A stretch of DNA of 64,000 nt from Actinomadura alba (GTDB lineage Bacteria > Actinomycetota > Actinomycetes > Streptosporangiales > Streptosporangiaceae): assembly GCF_014323705.1 (NCBI RefSeq), contig NZ_JABVEC010000021.1, positions 62,001-126,000 of the forward strand. Reading direction: 5' to 3'. Positions 61,608 through 64,000 of the stretch are shown here, in pieces (the first letter of the stretch is position 1; every line of letters starts with the position of its first letter). The translations under genes were made by a program, and so were the position numbers. The notes below the pieces were generated by a model. The model had not been told where the DNA came from and ran no database searches. It was given only the letters and a program-made list of their open reading frames with translations.

Positions 61608-63575
61608 TCAAGGTTCGCCACGTTCCCGGAATGGCGCCAGCAGCCACTCGGTCAACGGTGCGGCCGCCCCCACTCCCACGTGGGCGGGGTCGGGGAAGAT
61701 TTTCTGGTCGCCCCAGCGGAACGGCCAGGCGAAGCGGCGGGCGATGGACCAGCAGAGCCGACCGTCGAGATCGTCGTCCCGGCCGGGTTGCGCGATGACC
61801 GTGCCGTCCTCGAACGCCACCGCCCAGGTGTCCTCGTCCAGCGCGAAGGTCGGGTTGAGCCGGAGCTGGTCGCCGAGGTCACTGCCGGTGAAGAAGAGCG
61901 GGCGACGGGCGGCCGGGGCGTGGTGGAAGGGGTGGTCGGCAACGATCTCGCCGGTCTCGGGGCGCAGGAAGCGCACCGCGTGCGAGCCGATCGCGATCAG
62001 CACGTCGTCGGCGGGCCATTCCAGGCCGAAGCCGTGATCCAACTGGCCGACGGTGCGCCGGATGCCGTCCAGGACGCGCAGCCGCTCGGGGCGTTCACCG
62101 AGCGACCAGATCTCGATCCGCCCCTCGGCGGTGACACAGGCGGCTTGCTCGCCGTTCGGTGACCAGGCCCACGACCGGGCGTCCCAGCCGCGCGGGTTGG
62201 AGATGGCCGCCTGAACGTTCAGGTCGTACCGGTGCTCGCCGGTCGTCGCGTCGAGGATCCCAACCGTCCCGCCCACCGGGTCCACCACCGCCAGCCGACC
62301 GCCCGGCCCCCAGCACAGGACGTCGGCGCCCGGGTAGCCCGGAAGCTCCGCCGTCGTCTCACCCGTCAGCGCGTCGGCGATGATGAGCGTTCCGTCGCGC
62401 TGGTAGGCAAGGAGTCGTTCGTCGAGGCTCCACTCTGGCGGAGCCGAATCCTGATCCTCGTCGAGGCCCAGGATCCAGGAGACCTGCCGTTTCTCCACGT
62501 CGAGCGAGACCGCCGTGTACTCGTCCGCCGCCTCTCCGTAGACACGGGAGCCGTCGCGCGACCAGAACGCCCGGTCGAGGATGAGCTCCGGCTCGTCGCT
62601 CCAGGTTTCCCGGGACTCGTCCGGCGACGGTCCGCTGAACTCGATCGGTTCCGTTCCCTCCGGGTGGGAGTCCGGTGGCCCGGCGACCGAGCCCTCGTGC
62701 ATCGCCACGATGACGTTGCCCAGGAAGTCCGACTCGCCTCCGTAGACGAATGCGCGTCTGCCCTCGGGGGCGAAGGCCATGCCCAACGGCCTGCCGGAGG
62801 CGAGGAAGAACGCGTTGGCGATCGGCTCGTGGGCGGTGCCGAACGGGTCCCACACGCCGGTCGCGTTGGTGTTGTACTCCAGCGCGATGCGCGTGCCGTC
62901 CGCCGACCACTGGAGGCTGCGTGCGTAGTCCGGGAAGCCGATGCCGCCCATGATGCCGTCGATCGCGTGGACGCAGCGGCCGGTCGCGACCTCGAAGACC
63001 TGCAGGACCCCGCCCCGGTCGTAGTCGTCGCCGGTCCCGCTTCCGACCGCGAGGTGGCGGCCGTCCGGGCTGAGCGCGTGGCCGTTCAGCTCGCGGTGGT
63101 GCACGTCGGAGTGGCGCAGCAGCGCGCCCGCCTCGCGGAGCCGGGCGGTCGCGAGGCGATGCGCGTCGGTGACGCCGTGGGCGCGCTCCAGAGCCTGGAG
63201 GGCATCCCGCAGCGGCACGGTGTCGCGCTCCGGGGAGAACGCGGACCAGTCGGCGTTCTCGAGGGTGCCGAGGGCCTCGTCGGGTCGCATCCGCTCGTCC
63301 GGGACGCCGGTGAACGGCGGGGACGGCGGCCGAGTGCCGGGCTCCCGACCTTCGAGCACGGCCGCCAGCGCGTCCTCGTCGTAGATCGGAATGCCGCGCA
63401 CCGCCGCCGGACCCGCCTTGGCCCCCGACTTCGCTCCGGCGAAGACCAGGTCCGTCTTCGCCGAGACCGACGTGGTCACCTTCGCGCCCAACGCCTCCAG
63501 GCCGCGCTTGGCCTCATCCTTCGAAAGCCGGCCGAACCGCCCGGCCAGCACGATCGAGCTGCCACTGATGATCAT
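61608..63575 (-). CDS. BRCT domain fused to a propeller-like C-terminal region
   Basis: A 655-aa protein. Residues 1-75 form a BRCT domain: SSIVLAGRFGRLSKDEAKRG, LEALGAKVTTSVSAKTDLVF and AKSGAKAG, as in DNA ligase or replication factor C. A linker follows, and from about 150 to 640 come repeated strand motifs with WD/YVTN-like turns (SPDGRHLAVGSGTGDD, WSADGTRIALEY, WSPNGEQAACVTAEGRIEIW, FALDEDTWAVAFEDGT). ATG 63575 starts exactly at the BRCT strand; a 69-codon upstream extension runs through the tRNA-His terminator and was rejected. The combination is unusual and the function unknown, possibly a scaffold sensing phosphoprotein or DNA ends. Confidence 0.8.
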   Translation of the reverse strand: MIISGSSIVLAGRFGRLSKDEAKRGLEALGAKVTTSVSAKTDLVFAGAKSGAKAGPAAVRGIPIYDEDALAAVLEGREPGTRPPSPPFTGVPDERMRPDEALGTLENADWSAFSPERDTVPLRDALQALERAHGVTDAHRLATARLREAGALLRHSDVHHRELNGHALSPDGRHLAVGSGTGDDYDRGGVLQVFEVATGRCVHAIDGIMGGIGFPDYARSLQWSADGTRIALEYNTNATGVWDPFGTAHEPIANAFFLASGRPLGMAFAPEGRRAFVYGGESDFLGNVIVAMHEGSVAGPPDSHPEGTEPIEFSGPSPDESRETWSDEPELILDRAFWSRDGSRVYGEAADEYTAVSLDVEKRQVSWILGLDEDQDSAPPEWSLDERLLAYQRDGTLIIADALTGETTAELPGYPGADVLCWGPGGRLAVVDPVGGTVGILDATTGEHRYDLNVQAAISNPRGWDARSWAWSPNGEQAACVTAEGRIEIWSLGERPERLRVLDGIRRTVGQLDHGFGLEWPADDVLIAIGSHAVRFLRPETGEIVADHPFHHAPAARRPLFFTGSDLGDQLRLNPTFALDEDTWAVAFEDGTVIAQPGRDDDLDGRLCWSIARRFAWPFRWGDQKIFPDPAHVGVGAAAPLTEWLLAPFRERGEP

Positions 63576-63615
63576 GCAAAGCGACCGTAGTGGAGAGGAC
63601 TGACACCTCGCCTTT

Positions 63616-63660
63616 GTCCGGCGGTCACGCTCCCAAATCCGCTCCCAAAATCGGACATTC
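63616..63660. repeat. CGCTCCCAAA tandem units near tRNA-His
   Basis: CGCTCCCAAATCCGCTCCCAAAA lies here in two tandem units (written in pieces). This resembles arm-type sites of integrases that target tRNA 3' ends. It lies about 85-120 bp from the tRNA-His 3' end, suggesting a second, empty or degraded integration site. Confidence 0.5.
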
Positions 63661-63690
63661 CGAGCGGGAGGTGGGGTGCTGCAACGATCA

Positions 63691-63723
63691 AGGGCCTGGT
63701 CATCACGGCGATGACCAGGCCCT
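63691..63723. terminator. strong hairpin between the BRCT gene and tRNA-His
   Basis: AGGGCCTGGTCATC pairs with GATGACCAGGCCCT around a five-base loop. On the plus strand it is followed by TCTTGTGTTTCT. It lies downstream of tRNA-His on the minus strand and probably terminates it. Confidence 0.75.
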
Positions 63724-63740
63724 CTTGTGTTTCTACATGG

Positions 63741-63814
63741 GGTGAGTGAGGGGACTTGAACCCCCGACACCCAGGACCACAACCTGGTGCTCTGCCAACT
63801 GAGCTACACCCACC
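63741..63814 (-). tRNA. tRNA-His (anticodon GTG)
   Basis: A cloverleaf with acceptor GTGGGTG pairing with CACTCAC and the extra 5' G (63814) opposite discriminator C (63741), as required for tRNA-His. Anticodon stem CCAGG/CCTGG with loop TTGTGGT (GTG), D-arm GCTC/GAGC, and T-loop TTCAAGT. CCA is not encoded. Confidence 0.95.
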
Positions 63815-63877
63815 ATGGCCGCGTGAGAACCCGGCCTAGCAAAGTGTAGCGGGTCCGGAGGGAAGATTCTCCAGCGA

Positions 63878-64000
63878 TCAACCCCGGCGCTCACCCGCTG
63901 CGACGATGTCGGCGGCGACGGCGCGGGCGGTCTCGGAGTCGGGGCCGGGCATGGGTACGAACAGGGCGGCGCGGTAGTAGCGCAGTTCCCGGATGCTCTC
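63878..64000 (-). CDS. orn: oligoribonuclease, C-terminal end only
   Basis: The last 40 codons before the stop at 63878-63880 read SIRELRYYRAALFVPMPGPD, then SETARAVAADIVAAGERRG. The RESI-ELRYYR-FVP-PGPDS ending is characteristic of actinomycete oligoribonuclease (Orn), which degrades two- to five-nucleotide RNA. The gene runs off the right edge. The neighbouring tRNA-His fits the usual gene order in these genomes. Confidence 0.8.
   Translation of the reverse strand, partial: ESIRELRYYRAALFVPMPGPDSETARAVAADIVAAGERRG

Noticed and set aside
63576..63782. Upstream extension of the BRCT protein from 63782
   Set aside because: It would overlap the tRNA-His gene and its terminator.

Overview
The window is high-GC actinomycete DNA. 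Candidate lineages are Streptosporangiaceae, Thermomonosporaceae or close relatives; this is inferred from gene content (RskA, ECF41, HelR, DUF4331, PknB-type kinases with Pro-rich linkers) and codon use, not from a marker gene. No CRISPR array, rRNA or replication origin was found. Two complete tRNA genes are present: tRNA-Lys(CTT) at 56.8 kb and tRNA-His(GTG) at 63.8 kb.

Layout. 0-7.2 kb: the end of a Ser/Thr kinase gene, a truncated MFS gene coupled to an alpha/beta hydrolase and divergent from a MerR regulator, a propeller-like hypothetical, and helR with a rifamycin-associated element (RAE) upstream. 7.5-12.2 kb: an ECF41 sigma locus rearranged by a 188-bp direct repeat, so that an MMPL exporter sits behind the ECF41-type promoter while the intact oxidoreductase has lost the -35 box. 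12.4-25.6 kb: a carbohydrate locus (LacI regulator, fused DppD-DppF-type ABC ATPase, two permeases, family-5 binding lipoprotein, divergent GH3 and GH35 glycosidases) with a palindromic operator candidate; a lone tnpB is inserted in it. 26-30.4 kb: a lipoprotein, a second kinase gene whose glycine loop and catalytic lysine are deleted, an ArsR-SRPBCC pair and a DUF6069-like membrane protein. 31-35.5 kb: methyltransferase and XRE-cupin regulator, divergent from a CPYC disulfide oxidoreductase and a 14-TM MFS exporter. 36-39 kb: gene remnants and a large propeller-like protein.

39.1-56.85 kb is an island at tRNA-Lys. Three extra copies of the tRNA 3' half, each with a terminator-like hairpin and an arm-type repeat about 110 bp away, mark stacked integrations. 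Cargo includes a flavin monooxygenase, three paralogous secreted Cys-containing small proteins beside a MacA/MacB-type tripartite ABC exporter, a lipoprotein, an Imm32-like protein, an integrase cut by an IS, IS debris, and a Nudix-deaminase fusion.

57-64 kb: DUF4331 protein, TPR protein, a truncated nickel-transporter-like gene, the last 16 codons of a SigK-type sigma gene and an intact RskA anti-sigma factor (a deletion removed sigma and transporter core), then a BRCT plus propeller fusion, tRNA-His and the end of orn.

The most notable points are deletions and duplications that rewire regulation (ECF41 promoter, orphan RskA, loop-less kinase), the layered tRNA-Lys island, and the secreted-protein/ABC cassette, which is the best candidate for an undescribed system.
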